In this document: positions 9,020 through 18,057 of the stretch, piece after piece | Numbering within the stretch: position 1 is the stretch's first letter | How the letters are laid out: each line of letters opens with the position of its first letter | Assembly (NCBI GenBank): GCA_945861885.1 | Contig: CAMAVR010000011.1 | Coordinates: forward strand, 1-64,000 | Origin: Nannocystis exedens | Lineage (GTDB): Bacteria > Myxococcota_A > Polyangia > Polyangiales > Polyangiaceae | Direction: 5' to 3' | Length of the DNA stretch: 64,000 nt | The notes under the pieces: generated by a model | Databases searched by the model: none | What the model was told of the DNA's origin: nothing | What the model saw: only the letters and a program-made list of their open reading frames with translations | Program-made: the position numbers and the translations under genes

Positions 9020-10743
9020 CGGTGGTTGTTTGAGTAGCGGACTTTGCCGCCTACGATTGTGTACGCAACGCTTGCGGTTCGCAGCGGTTCGATCGCGTTC
9101 ACTTGCTCGCTCGTCAGGTCGATAATTGTGAAATCGGCTAACTTGCCCGGTGCGATCGTTCCGCGATCGCTCTCGGCTTGCGCGGCGTAGGCGGCCCCTT
9201 CGGTGTATGCTCGCACCGCCTCTTCGAATGTGATTCGCTCTCTTGGTACGAACCCATCGGAAGGCTTTCCGTCGGCGTTTTTTCGCGCGATGGCCGCATA
9301 TAGCCCTAAAATAGGCGACGGAAGTTCGATCGGAAAATCGCTTCCAAACGCCACATGCGCGTCGGCATCGAGAAGCGAGCGCCATGCGTACGCTGTGCCG
9401 ATGCGGTCGGCACCGAGGCGCGCCGGCGCCCACGGGGCGTCGCTTGTGGCATGTGTAGGCTGCATCGATGCGACCACGCCAAGTGCCGCGAAACGCTTGC
9501 GATCGCCTGGAGCGACGACTTGCGCATGCTCCACGCGAAATCGAGGGCTGCGTGATGCATCGGAATTCGCCGTTTTTGCCTGTTCGCTGCGAACGGGCGA
9601 GTCGCGCAATGAAGCATCACGCCCGATCGCCTCTTCGTACGCATCGAGCGTATCACGCACCGCGCGGTCGCCGATTGCGTGCGTGGCGACTTGATATCCT
9701 GCCCCGTTCGCGCGCCGCGCGATCGATGCGATATCGCTCTTTGAGCCGAGAACAAGACCGACGTTGCGCGGATCGTCACTGTATGGCTCAAGAAGCGCCG
9801 CGCCGCGCGAACCTAGCGCGCCGTCGGCAAAAAGTTTGACCCCCTGCGTCCGAAAATAGAGCCCGCGCTCGGGCGGCGATGCGATCAATCGATCGAAATC
9901 GCTGCGGCGAAAATAGGCATAAACGCGAATTGGTAGTCGCCCCTCGCGCGCCAGTTTTTGCATTACCGCGGCTGCGTGCGCAGACGTCCCCATGTCGTGC
10001 ACGCCGGTAAGACCAACGCGCAAACAGCGATCGGATGCGAAAAGAATTGCACGCTCGATCGCACTGTCGTCAGGATCATCAGGGATCGCTTTTTCGACAA
10101 GCGCCATCGCGCGATCGACAAGCACGCCAGTAGGCTCGCCATCGCTGCGACGCAAAATACGCCCGCCCGCCGGGTCGGCCGTTTCTCGCGTGACCCCACC
10201 GGCAGCCAGCGCGGCTTGCGACGCCCACAGCGCATGACCATCGATTCGCGAAAGGACAACCGCGCGCCCCGGCGCCGCCGCATCAAGCGTGCGAGCATCG
10301 GGAAATTGCGCCGGACTCCAGAGATTTTGATCCCATGCGTGCCCCGCGACCCACCCAGTGGGATGCGACTTGGCATAGGCGGCAAGGCGGCGACCGACTT
10401 CAGCTTCCGAGGCGACGCCGCGAAGATCGAGCTCATCGGCCTCGATACCGAGCGAAACGAGATGTGCGTGCGCATCGGTCAACCCGGGGAGCACGACCCG
10501 GCCGCTTGCGTGGATCACCCGTGTAGAGGGTGCAGCAAGCCGCAAAATCGACGTGTCGTCGCCGACTGCAACAATGCGTTCACCGGCAATGGCGACGGCC
10601 GTCGCGTTTGGGAGCCGAGGATCAAGCGTGACGAGGTGCACGCCGACGATAATGAGAGATGGGGGAGGGCGATCGGGCGACTGAGCCGCCGAAAAATGAC
10701 AGGCCGAAAAAACCAAAAAAAACAATAAAAGAAGGGCCGGCAT
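9016..10743 (-). CDS. exported amidohydrolase (YtcJ-like)
   Basis: 575 residues from the ATG at 10743, which gives a lipoprotein-type signal (MPALLLLFFLVFSAC); in-frame ATGs reach up to 10905, beside the tRNA, and cannot be excluded. Family features: N-terminal small beta domain (VTLDPRLPNATAVAIAG), metal motif LPGLTDAHAHL, a TIM-barrel body (FADGALGSRGAALLEPY, ATHAIGDRAVRDTLDAYE, RVEHAQV) and the late aspartate motif FGSDFPIE. These place it among the metal-dependent amidohydrolase-3 proteins, which cleave C-N bonds in formamides, hydantoin-like rings and similar compounds. The substrate is unknown. Its TAA stop shares bases with the TAG of the lipoprotein gene on the other strand. Confidence 0.85.
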   Translation of the reverse strand: MPALLLLFFLVFSACHFSAAQSPDRPPPSLIIVGVHLVTLDPRLPNATAVAIAGERIVAVGDDTSILRLAAPSTRVIHASGRVVLPGLTDAHAHLVSLGIEADELDLRGVASEAEVGRRLAAYAKSHPTGWVAGHAWDQNLWSPAQFPDARTLDAAAPGRAVVLSRIDGHALWASQAALAAGGVTRETADPAGGRILRRSDGEPTGVLVDRAMALVEKAIPDDPDDSAIERAILFASDRCLRVGLTGVHDMGTSAHAAAVMQKLAREGRLPIRVYAYFRRSDFDRLIASPPERGLYFRTQGVKLFADGALGSRGAALLEPYSDDPRNVGLVLGSKSDIASIARRANGAGYQVATHAIGDRAVRDTLDAYEEAIGRDASLRDSPVRSEQAKTANSDASRSPRFRVEHAQVVAPGDRKRFAALGVVASMQPTHATSDAPWAPARLGADRIGTAYAWRSLLDADAHVAFGSDFPIELPSPILGLYAAIARKNADGKPSDGFVPRERITFEEAVRAYTEGAAYAAQAESDRGTIAPGKLADFTIIDLTSEQVNAIEPLRTASVAYTIVGGKVRYSNNHR

Positions 10744-10907
10744 GAGGCTCGCCAGATAGCAAAAAACAGCCAAAAACGGCGACAAAATCGAACGGCTCGA
10801 TGCTGGCGCCTGAGAGGTCGGGGGCGCGCCCTTGGACGTGCGTTTCACTTTCACGTCGAAATGACGGGACATGCGCGCCAACGCGAAGTAGATTGCGCCG
10901 TCCATTC

Positions 10908-10980
10908 GGGGCCATAGCTCAGCTGGGAGAGCGCATGCATGGCATGCATGAGGTCAGGGGTTCGATCCCCCTTGGCTCCA
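10908..10980 (+). tRNA. tRNA-Ala (anticodon GGC)
   Basis: The 73-base cloverleaf reads well. The acceptor GGGGCCA pairs with TGGCTCC (one G-U). The D arm is GCTC/GAGC, and the anticodon stem CATGC/GCATG encloses loop ATGGCAT, so the anticodon is GGC at 10941-10943. The T arm is AGGGG-TTCGATC-CCCCT-like and the discriminator is A. The 3' CCA is not encoded (ACCG follows). It reads GCC and GCU codons. Confidence 0.96.
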
Positions 10981-10987
10981 CCGATTG

Positions 10988-11005
10988 ACGGCGCAGTTGC
11001 GCCGT
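10988..11005 (+). terminator. hairpin after tRNA-Ala
   Basis: Perfect palindrome ACGGCGCA-GT-TGCGCCGT eight bases after the tRNA. There is no T tract, so it may be a processing or weak termination structure serving the tRNA and the convergent lipoprotein gene. Confidence 0.4.
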
Positions 11006-11027
11006 GCTTCCGCGCGGGCAGTCAAAA

Positions 11028-12275
11028 TCACGGCGCGTCGTCGTAAAACTCTTGAGCCGTCATGACCGTCAGAGTCGCCCCGTTGTACGCCTGCTGAATG
11101 CTTGCGATCGAATCGGCTGAATAGCCGTGAAAATACACGTCGACATTCGCCGTCTTCACGCGATCGACAACGGCGGCGAATGCTGCGGTCATCACGCTTG
11201 GCGGGTTATTGAACGCCCCCTGGCCAACAAGCGTTAAGTGCAGTGGAACGCGATCGGCCGTTAAAGTGCTCCGCAGCGCAGCGAGAGCTGCGATTGCGCT
11301 GTATTGCCGCGCTACAAGCAGCGTGCAGATCTCTGCGGCGTCAGTCCCTTCGGCCGGCCTTCGAGCCCCTTGAAATGACGGTGCCGCGGTGAACACTTCC
11401 ATCATCGGCACGGCCCCAAACGCGCCGATCCCCCACTGCGCAAAAATACGCAGCGTGTCGATCTCGTCTGTCCTAAGGCGAGCCAAAAAGCTGGTTTGAC
11501 CAGCCGGTTCAAGGTTTGTCAGCGTAAAATAGCCCCCCTTGTACACGGTCGAACCAAACGATTCGAAGAGCGGCTGAACGGCAAGCTGCTTGTTTCGAAC
11601 GGCGTAGTCGCGCTCAAAAAGCGCCGCCGGCATCCCGATCGATGCGGCAGGCCCTTGCGTCGGATCGTAAATATACGAAGTTATCGGCGTATAGTCGGAT
11701 GACGGCGATTCAAGAAAATTGAATTGGCTGGCGACCATGATGATCGAGCGATTGCTCAGCTTTGAACGCGAGATCAATTTTGCGTCGACCCCTTGTACCG
11801 ACTGAAACGTCGGTGCTCCGGTGAGCTTTGATGCATTCTCGTCGTACGCGCGCTGGATCGTCCTGACGTCGAGCGATGAGAGCGAATCGTCTCTGAACTT
11901 CTGTTGGACCGCATCGTCACTTTCGATCGCGGTGGCCGCCTGCGCAATGAACCCCCCCCATGCCTGACGAGTGCCTGCTTTCAGCGCACCTTGGTCGAGC
12001 TGGAGACGAATTGTCTCAGTGACCGCATGCGCGGCCTGATGCGCTTCGGTCGGTCCGCCCTGCATCAATGCGATGACTTTTTGAACGTCCGGATCGACGA
12101 TCGGGGCATCGGCGTCGGGTACGCTGCAGTCTGGGGTAGAAGCGTCGTCAATGCGCGCGCACGCCGCGCCACTGTCGCTCCCGCCATCACCGTTCGCCAC
12201 AATGGGCGGCGGCGAGCTCGAATTTCCGCAATGAACTGCGAATAGCGCGATCGTGATCAGAACACGGTTGTTCAT
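11028..12275 (-). CDS. lipoprotein of unknown function
   Basis: 415 residues. The N-terminus MNNRVLITIALFAVHC carries a lipobox-like end (AVHC), followed by a Ser/Pro/Asp-rich linker (SSSPPPIVANGDGG) and then a globular region of about 340 residues. Visible stretches include QAWGGFIAQAATAIE, IIMVASQFNFLES, a Leu-rich helix LVARQYSAIAALAAL and PLHLTLVGQGAFNNP near the C-terminus, which has an alternating strand/turn look. I do not recognise a family. It starts inside the stop codon of the DUF5995 gene upstream (ATGA), so the two are translated together. Confidence 0.7.
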   Translation of the reverse strand: MNNRVLITIALFAVHCGNSSSPPPIVANGDGGSDSGAACARIDDASTPDCSVPDADAPIVDPDVQKVIALMQGGPTEAHQAAHAVTETIRLQLDQGALKAGTRQAWGGFIAQAATAIESDDAVQQKFRDDSLSSLDVRTIQRAYDENASKLTGAPTFQSVQGVDAKLISRSKLSNRSIIMVASQFNFLESPSSDYTPITSYIYDPTQGPAASIGMPAALFERDYAVRNKQLAVQPLFESFGSTVYKGGYFTLTNLEPAGQTSFLARLRTDEIDTLRIFAQWGIGAFGAVPMMEVFTAAPSFQGARRPAEGTDAAEICTLLVARQYSAIAALAALRSTLTADRVPLHLTLVGQGAFNNPPSVMTAAFAAVVDRVKTANVDVYFHGYSADSIASIQQAYNGATLTVMTAQEFYDDAP

Positions 12276-13021
12276 CTTGCGAGAAACCCCCTGGCAATTG
12301 TGGCCGAGCGCTGATTCATCTTATCAACAATAGCATTGCGTTCGACGTTCGAGTTTGCGGATTGGAGCGCGCACACGTCGCTCCATACGGTGCTTCGCCA
12401 CTGGCTGACGCGGTTCATGATCCAGCAAGTCGCAAGCTCAATTCCCCATGGAACAAATGATGTCGTCTGCGCGAGCGGGCAGTCAAAAGCTGTTCGTAGC
12501 GTTCGCAGCGAGCGTTTCGTCGCGACTCGCAGAAGGTCGTTTACCGCGAAGTGGTCTCGGCGGTACCGCTCAAGCATCGCCTCATCGCTTCGCCCAAATG
12601 CGCGGATATTTTCATCGATTCCAAGCGCCAGATCAAAGTTGATGTGCGCGTTGATCCCCAAGATGGCATCGATCGCCGGAAGTCGCCGCGGGCTTCTCGA
12701 GTAGCGAAATGCAATACCCCAAGCGGCGCTCGGTTGCGTGCGCCCGCCAAAGTCACGTTCCAGCGCGTCGACGTAATATGAGCAAAAAATGCCGGTCAGT
12801 CGCGATATCCATCGCGGCTCAAGAAACCCGGGCGACATCGCACCGTTTACCGACTGACGGACGAGATCCGTCACCGTCTTGTATACATCGGGGAACACGG
12901 CGCGATGGTCGCCGCGCTCGCGGAGCACGGTTGTAACTTGCCTGAGCGCGTCGCTCGAACCATCAACAGTCAGCGGACTACGGCATATTTTCTCAAGAAA
13001 AGCGTGCACGACTCCCCCCAA
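12272..13021 (-). CDS. DUF5995-family protein
   Basis: 249 residues from TTG 13021; the start is uncertain because no clear ribosome site is seen and a GTG lies four codons in. The diagnostic block is IDAILGINAHINFDLALGI, the NAHIN-DL signature of DUF5995 proteins, followed by a second helical block with ERYRRDHFAVNDLL. There is no signal peptide. The family has no established reaction. It overlaps the following lipoprotein gene by four bases (ATGA) and lies 111 bases after boxD on the same strand, so it may be a distal member of the boxD transcript. Confidence 0.7.
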   Translation of the reverse strand: MGGVVHAFLEKICRSPLTVDGSSDALRQVTTVLRERGDHRAVFPDVYKTVTDLVRQSVNGAMSPGFLEPRWISRLTGIFCSYYVDALERDFGGRTQPSAAWGIAFRYSRSPRRLPAIDAILGINAHINFDLALGIDENIRAFGRSDEAMLERYRRDHFAVNDLLRVATKRSLRTLRTAFDCPLAQTTSFVPWGIELATCWIMNRVSQWRSTVWSDVCALQSANSNVERNAIVDKMNQRSATIARGFLAR

Positions 13022-13132
13022 ATGATCGATACGTAAGGCGTGCGATGCTCTCCCGAACTGGCAGGAGATGCAAAGAGAGTGGCGACAATCGTAGGATTGG
13101 TGTGCAAAAGCGCAGAGATGGGGGGCATGGCC

Positions 13133-14677
13133 CTACCCAACGATGCTATCGAGAAGCGCGCGGTCACCCTGAAGCGCGACCCGCTGCATGTAGAGCGAGA
13201 GTCCGCGCATACCGCCGAGCTCTTCACCTCCACCGGCTCTCCCCGGCCCGCCGTGAATTAGCTGCGGCAGCACCATCCCCGGCTGAAGCGCTTGCGACGC
13301 AATTTTTGTCGACGCGATACTCACGCGCCCGTTAAACGCTGCCGCTCCTCGCACGAACCTGCGCAAATAATCTTTGTCGTCCGAGTAGACGCTCGACACC
13401 AAACTGCCGCCCCCCGCAGCGACAATGCGCGCCGCTGCATCGGCTTCGCCGTCGTACGCGACAACCGTTGCCACCGGCCCGAACACCTCTTCGCGCGTGT
13501 GCGCCGCGCCTTCTGGTGCGCCGCTTTCATGCACGAACAGAACAGGCCCGACGAAAAACCCTTTGCCGTCAGCGACACCGATCGGCCGAATCGCTTCGCC
13601 GCCAAAAGCGGTTCGCGAGTCGGCCGCGAGCCGCGTAATGCCAGCTTGCGCATCGCGCATTTGCCGCGCTGTGGCGAGCGGCCCCATCGTCACATTTTCG
13701 AGCGAAGGATCGCCGATGCGCACTGCAGCCAATCGCTCGCCGATCATCGCCGTGACGTCAGCGACGCGATTTTTAGGGACGATGACGCGGCGGATTGCAG
13801 TGCATTTTTGCCCTGTTTTTTGCGTCATATCGCGCACAACATCGCCGACGAAAAGATTCATCAAATCGCCCGAGTCAACATCGGCACCGAGCACCGCGGC
13901 GTTCAGGCTGTCAGCTTCGACGTTGAGCTTCACGGAGTTGCGGACTACGGCTGCGTTGGTTCGAAGCAGCGACGCCGTAGCGCTCGAGCCCGTAAATGCG
14001 AGAACATCCTGCGCAGTGAGATGACTGAGAAGATCGCCAGGTTGCGACGCGATAAACGAAATCGCCCCAACCGGAATCGCCCCCTCGCTCGCAAAAATCT
14101 CCATCAACCGAAATGCGACGAGCGACGTGCTTGTCGCCGCTTTGACAACAATCGGCATCCCCGCAAGAAGCGCTACAGCCGCTTTTTCGCCGAAGCCCCA
14201 CGCCGGAAAATTAAACGCGTTGATGTGCACCGCGACCCCTTCGCGCGGCACCCAAACATGCCGCCCGTAGAGCCGAGCGCTCCGTCCAAGCTGAAATGCA
14301 TCGCCATCGGTGAGCATCCCTTCGCCGAGCGTCGCGGCGAGGTCGGCATAGGCCCCGAGCGTCCCCGAAGCGCCGTCGATGTCGAATTTGGCGTCTGACC
14401 GGGTATTGCCGCCATTTGCGATCGCAAGCGTGATCAACTCATCGCGATGCGCGTGAATCGCGCGCGACATGGCGCGCAAAATTTCGCCACGAGCAGCAAA
14501 TGACATCGCCCGGAGCGTTTGGCCCTGCGACCGGGCAAACGATAGCGCCGCGCCAAAATCGACCCCGGCGGAAGCCGCGTGAGCCAACGGCTCTTCGGTA
14601 GCAGGATTGACCAAAACGGTTTTCTCGCCTCGACCAGAATCCCAACGCCCACCAACAAAGCTCTTAATCTCGATCAT
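13133..14677 (-). CDS. boxD: 3,4-dehydroadipyl-CoA semialdehyde dehydrogenase
   Basis: 514 residues, the usual length for BoxD and for the aldehyde dehydrogenase half of PaaZ. The fold is a complete ALDH: cofactor region (VAVHINAFNFPAWG, PIVVKAATST), LAFTGSS, general base Glu in KLNVEADSLNA and nucleophile Cys in KTGQKCTAIRR. In the box pathway it oxidises the CoA-linked semialdehyde made by BoxC to 3,4-dehydroadipyl-CoA with NADP+. Its assignment rests on similarity to the PaaZ/BoxD branch and on the divergent boxC-boxB genes 170 bases away. A stand-alone PaaZ-type dehydrogenase for another ring pathway is less likely, because no paa genes are present. Confidence 0.88.
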   Translation of the reverse strand: MIEIKSFVGGRWDSGRGEKTVLVNPATEEPLAHAASAGVDFGAALSFARSQGQTLRAMSFAARGEILRAMSRAIHAHRDELITLAIANGGNTRSDAKFDIDGASGTLGAYADLAATLGEGMLTDGDAFQLGRSARLYGRHVWVPREGVAVHINAFNFPAWGFGEKAAVALLAGMPIVVKAATSTSLVAFRLMEIFASEGAIPVGAISFIASQPGDLLSHLTAQDVLAFTGSSATASLLRTNAAVVRNSVKLNVEADSLNAAVLGADVDSGDLMNLFVGDVVRDMTQKTGQKCTAIRRVIVPKNRVADVTAMIGERLAAVRIGDPSLENVTMGPLATARQMRDAQAGITRLAADSRTAFGGEAIRPIGVADGKGFFVGPVLFVHESGAPEGAAHTREEVFGPVATVVAYDGEADAAARIVAAGGGSLVSSVYSDDKDYLRRFVRGAAAFNGRVSIASTKIASQALQPGMVLPQLIHGGPGRAGGGEELGGMRGLSLYMQRVALQGDRALLDSIVG

Positions 14678-14693
14678 GTGCTCTGCTCTCTAA

Positions 14694-14728
14694 CCCGTAA
14701 ACGTGCCCGTGCCCGTAAACGTGCCCGG
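14694..14728 (+). repeat. 35-bp dispersed repeat, copy A
   Basis: Built from CCCGTAAACGTG twice with CCCGTG between and CCCGG at the end, followed by a T run. Copy B at 14778-14812 is its exact reverse complement and copy C at 63088-63122 is identical to it. With copy B it can form a perfect 35-bp stem around a 49-base loop between the divergent boxD and boxC. Confidence 0.9.
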
Positions 14729-14777
14729 TTTTTTTATCGGATCAAACGGTGTAACTTCAACGACAAGCGGTTAACTG

Positions 14778-14812
14778 CCGGGCACGTTTACGGGCACGGG
14801 CACGTTTACGGG
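14778..14812 (-). repeat. 35-bp dispersed repeat, copy B (inverted)
   Basis: Exact reverse complement of copy A at 14694-14728. It ends 34 bases before the boxC start, so the stem sits in the promoter or leader region of boxCB and must influence either transcription or cruciform formation there. Confidence 0.9.
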
Positions 14813-14846
14813 CAGAATACTCGCGTTTAGACGATAAAACAGCTAC

Positions 14847-16535
14847 ATGCCACGTCGCATGGCTGCTGAACAACATCACCCCCCCGTTCGGTTCGATACG
14901 CATCCTGATCGATATCGCCATCTGGCGCTCGATTTTCCGCCCGAGTATGGCGGCGCTGTCGCCCGCCTGCAGATCGACATCCCCGAAGATGGCGGCCTCA
15001 GGCCGGGCTACCCGCTAAAATTGAACTCGTACGATCTCGGCGTCGATATCGAGATTGCCGATGTTACAAATCGCCTCCGCTTCGAGCACCCAAACGTGCG
15101 CGCGCTCATCATTACCAGCGCGAAAGACCGCATTTTTTGCTCCGGCGCCAATATTTACATGCTCGGGATGTCGAGCCACGCGTTCAAAGTTAACTTTTGC
15201 AAGTTCACAAACGAAACGCGTTTTGCCCTCGAAGAGATGAGTGAAGCGTCGGGGGTGCACACACTCGCCGCGCTCAACGGCACCGCATCAGGGGGCGGCT
15301 ATGAGCTCGCGATTGCGTGCGATGAGATTGTGCTCGTCGATGACGGCTCATCGGCTGTGAGTTTGCCCGAAGCGCCGCTGCTCGGTGTCTTGCCAGGAAC
15401 GGGCGGCCTCACGCGTGTGGTCGACAAGCGCAAAGTGCGCCGCGACTTGGCCGACGTATTTTCTACGGTCGCCGAAGGGGTGCGCGGAAAACGCGCGCTC
15501 GAGTGGCGCCTCGTCGATGAAGCGCCAGCAAAAGGGCAGTTTCAATCCGCGATCAAGCGCCGGGTCGAGGCGATGGTCCAGCGTTCGAAGCGTCGCGCAT
15601 TTGCGCCGGTGATTTTGCCAGCACTATCGCCAACGCGCGGAGACAATCGAGTCGACTACAAATACGTCACTGTCGAGGTCGACGTAGCCAAGCGAACGGC
15701 AGCGCTAACTGTGAAAGCGCCGTCGTCCGATATTCCGGCAACGCTTCAGCAGCTCATCGAGCGTGGCGCTGCCGCATGGCCGATTCAGGCGTTTCGCGAG
15801 CTCGACGACGCACTGCTCGATCTGCGCTTCAACTACCCGCTCGTCGGAACAATCGCGGTAAAAACATCAGGCGACGCAAAAGCGGTCGTCGCGATGGACG
15901 AAATGCTCACAAAGCAGGCTGAAAACGGCCTCGTTTGTGAAGTGACGCTCCTGATCAAAAGAGTGCTCAAGCGCCTCGACATGACCGCGCGCAGTCTCTT
16001 TGCGATTGTCGATCGAGGCTCATGCTTCGCCGGCTCGCTGTTCGAACTCGCGCTCGCATCCGATCGCATTTACATGCTCGATGACACCGAAGCCGCGGAA
16101 GGCGAAGCGCCGCACATCGCACTCTCGCCAATGAACGACGGCCCGCTGCCGATGGCAAATGGCCTCACGCGTCTTCAAACACGTTTTCTGGGCGACCCGC
16201 TCGCCGCAAGGCGCGCATTCGAATTGCGCGCGCCGATCGGCACACAAGAAGCGCTCGCGGCAGGGCTCGTCACGTTCGCCCCCGACGATCTCGATTGGGA
16301 CGATGAAATTCGAATCGCATTCGAAGAGCGAGCAAGCATGTCGCCCGACGCCATGACAGGGATGGAAGCCAACTTGCGCTTCGCAGGCCCCGAAACGCTC
16401 GAAACAAAAGTGTTCGGTCGGCTCACCGCGTGGCAGAACTGGATTTTCCAGCGCCCCAACGCGGTCGGCGGGCGTGGAGCGCTAACGCTCTACGGGAAAC
16501 CAGAGCGCCCCGAATTTGATTTTGCGCGAACCTGA
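14847..16535 (+). CDS. boxC: 2,3-epoxybenzoyl-CoA dihydrolase / benzoyl-CoA-dihydrodiol lyase
   Basis: 562 residues, close to the family length of about 555. It belongs to the enoyl-CoA hydratase/isomerase (crotonase) superfamily with two crotonase-like halves: the first has oxyanion-hole blocks DRIFCSGANIYMLGM and LNGTASGGGYELAIACDEI, the second has IVDRGSCFAGSLFELALASDR (read in parts). BoxC opens the 2,3-epoxide of benzoyl-CoA with two waters, releasing formate and 3,4-dehydroadipyl-CoA semialdehyde. A second ATG lies 12 bases downstream, so the start is good to within four codons. boxB follows after 13 bases. Confidence 0.92.
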   Translation: MPRRMAAEQHHPPVRFDTHPDRYRHLALDFPPEYGGAVARLQIDIPEDGGLRPGYPLKLNSYDLGVDIEIADVTNRLRFEHPNVRALIITSAKDRIFCSGANIYMLGMSSHAFKVNFCKFTNETRFALEEMSEASGVHTLAALNGTASGGGYELAIACDEIVLVDDGSSAVSLPEAPLLGVLPGTGGLTRVVDKRKVRRDLADVFSTVAEGVRGKRALEWRLVDEAPAKGQFQSAIKRRVEAMVQRSKRRAFAPVILPALSPTRGDNRVDYKYVTVEVDVAKRTAALTVKAPSSDIPATLQQLIERGAAAWPIQAFRELDDALLDLRFNYPLVGTIAVKTSGDAKAVVAMDEMLTKQAENGLVCEVTLLIKRVLKRLDMTARSLFAIVDRGSCFAGSLFELALASDRIYMLDDTEAAEGEAPHIALSPMNDGPLPMANGLTRLQTRFLGDPLAARRAFELRAPIGTQEALAAGLVTFAPDDLDWDDEIRIAFEERASMSPDAMTGMEANLRFAGPETLETKVFGRLTAWQNWIFQRPNAVGGRGALTLYGKPERPEFDFART

Positions 16536-16548
16536 GAGGGATTAATCG

Positions 16549-17973
16549 ATGTCGAATGTAATGAACGACGAGCGCATCCCGAACAACGTGAACTTGTCGA
16601 GCGACAAGCGGCTCCAGCGCGCACTCGAAGCGTGGCAGCCCAATTTTTTGACCTGGTGGCGCGACATGGGGCCGGCGGAATTTCAGGCTGACGATATCTA
16701 TTTGCGCACGGCGATTTCGGCGAGTTCAGACGGGTGGGCCCACTTCGATTACGTGAAAATGCCCGACTATCGGTGGGGCATTTTTCTCGCAGATCCGGTG
16801 CAAAATCGCACGATCGGCTTCGGTGATCACATCGGCGAGCCTGTCTGGCAAGAGGTGCCGGGCGAGCACCGCAACGCGCTTCGGCGGCTCATCGTTACGC
16901 AGGGCGATACCGAGCCGGCGAGCGTCGAGCAGCAGCGCCTTCTCGGTCTCACAGCGCCGAGCATGTACGACATGCGCAATCTGTTTCAAGTGAACGTCGA
17001 AGAGGGGCGTCACTTGTGGGCGATGGTCTATCTGCTTCACACGTATTTCGGGCGCGACGGTCGCGAAGAGGCCGAAGCGCTCCTTCAAAGGCGCAGCGGT
17101 GATGCCGACAAGCCGCGCATTTTGGGCGCATTCAACGAGCCCTGCACCGACTGGCTGTCGTTTTTTATGTTCACGTTTTTCACCGACCGCGACGGGAAGT
17201 TTCAGCTGCTAGCGCTCGCCGAAAGCGCATTCGATCCGCTCTCGCGCACGACGCGCTTCATGTTGACCGAAGAGGCGCATCACATGTTCGTCGGCGAAAC
17301 GGGCGTCGGGCGCATCGTCGAGCGGACGGCGCAGCAAATGAGCGAACACAAAATCGAGCGCCCAGACGACGCCCGAAAGCTCGGTCTCATCGATCTGCAA
17401 ACGATTCAGCGGTACTTGAACCTCTGGTATTCGCTCTCGCTCGATCTCTTCGGCGGCGAAATTTCGTCGAACGCGGCGCACTTTTTCGCGACAGGCCTAA
17501 AAGGGCGCGCAAAAGAAGAAGAATACGCAGATCACACCGCGCTCGAAGGTGCTTACCCGATGGAGGTGGTGCGCGAGCGGCGCCTCGTACGCGACGACAT
17601 CCCGCTCAGAAACGCGATGAACGAACAAGTGCGCGACAAGTACGTGGTCGATTGCCAGCGCGGCGTTGATAAATGGAATCGGATGATCGAATCGTTCGGC
17701 GTGCCGTTTCGGCTAACGCTTCCAAATCGGCGATTTCATCGGCAAATCGGCCTATTTAGCGATTTGCATTTTAGCCCGTCGGGCGACTTAATTTCCGACG
17801 AAGCGTGGCAAGCGCAGCAGGGCACCTGGTTGCCAAGCGAGTCCGACAAAGCCTACGTGCGCAGTCTAATGAAGCCGGCGATGCCAAAGCCGAACGAGAT
17901 GGCGCACTGGCTAGCGGCCCCCAAGCAAGGAATTCGGGGGAAGCCGGTCGATTTTGAATACGTGCGGCGGTGA
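16549..17973 (+). CDS. boxB: benzoyl-CoA 2,3-epoxidase, oxygenase subunit
   Basis: 474 residues, matching the family (about 473). GAGAGGGATTAATCG gives a ribosome site before ATG 16549. The two diiron motifs are visible: E151-E152-G-R-H155 in NVEEGRHLWAM and E241-E242-A-H244-H245 in LTEEAHHMF, with another ligand region around PGEHRNALR. BoxB with the reductase BoxA epoxidises the ring of benzoyl-CoA with O2. No boxA, benzoate-CoA ligase or benzoate transporter gene is in the window, so electron supply must come from a gene elsewhere. Confidence 0.95.
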   Translation: MSNVMNDERIPNNVNLSSDKRLQRALEAWQPNFLTWWRDMGPAEFQADDIYLRTAISASSDGWAHFDYVKMPDYRWGIFLADPVQNRTIGFGDHIGEPVWQEVPGEHRNALRRLIVTQGDTEPASVEQQRLLGLTAPSMYDMRNLFQVNVEEGRHLWAMVYLLHTYFGRDGREEAEALLQRRSGDADKPRILGAFNEPCTDWLSFFMFTFFTDRDGKFQLLALAESAFDPLSRTTRFMLTEEAHHMFVGETGVGRIVERTAQQMSEHKIERPDDARKLGLIDLQTIQRYLNLWYSLSLDLFGGEISSNAAHFFATGLKGRAKEEEYADHTALEGAYPMEVVRERRLVRDDIPLRNAMNEQVRDKYVVDCQRGVDKWNRMIESFGVPFRLTLPNRRFHRQIGLFSDLHFSPSGDLISDEAWQAQQGTWLPSESDKAYVRSLMKPAMPKPNEMAHWLAAPKQGIRGKPVDFEYVRR

Positions 17974-18057
17974 GTCTGATTGTATGCGCGGGGACGGTCG
18001 GACGCCGGCTCATCGGTGCCGAACAAATGGCGTATCGACGCCGAAACAGGAGAGCAA

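Noticed and set aside
12970..13233. 87-codon open frame spanning the boxD / DUF5995 gap
   Set aside because: Overlaps both gene ends, low-complexity Ser/Arg composition and no ribosome site.
13292..14398. 368-codon open frame antisense to boxD
   Set aside because: Composition is Arg/Ala/Ser-rich as expected of the antisense of a GC-rich gene, with no recognisable motif; boxD has complete ALDH motifs.
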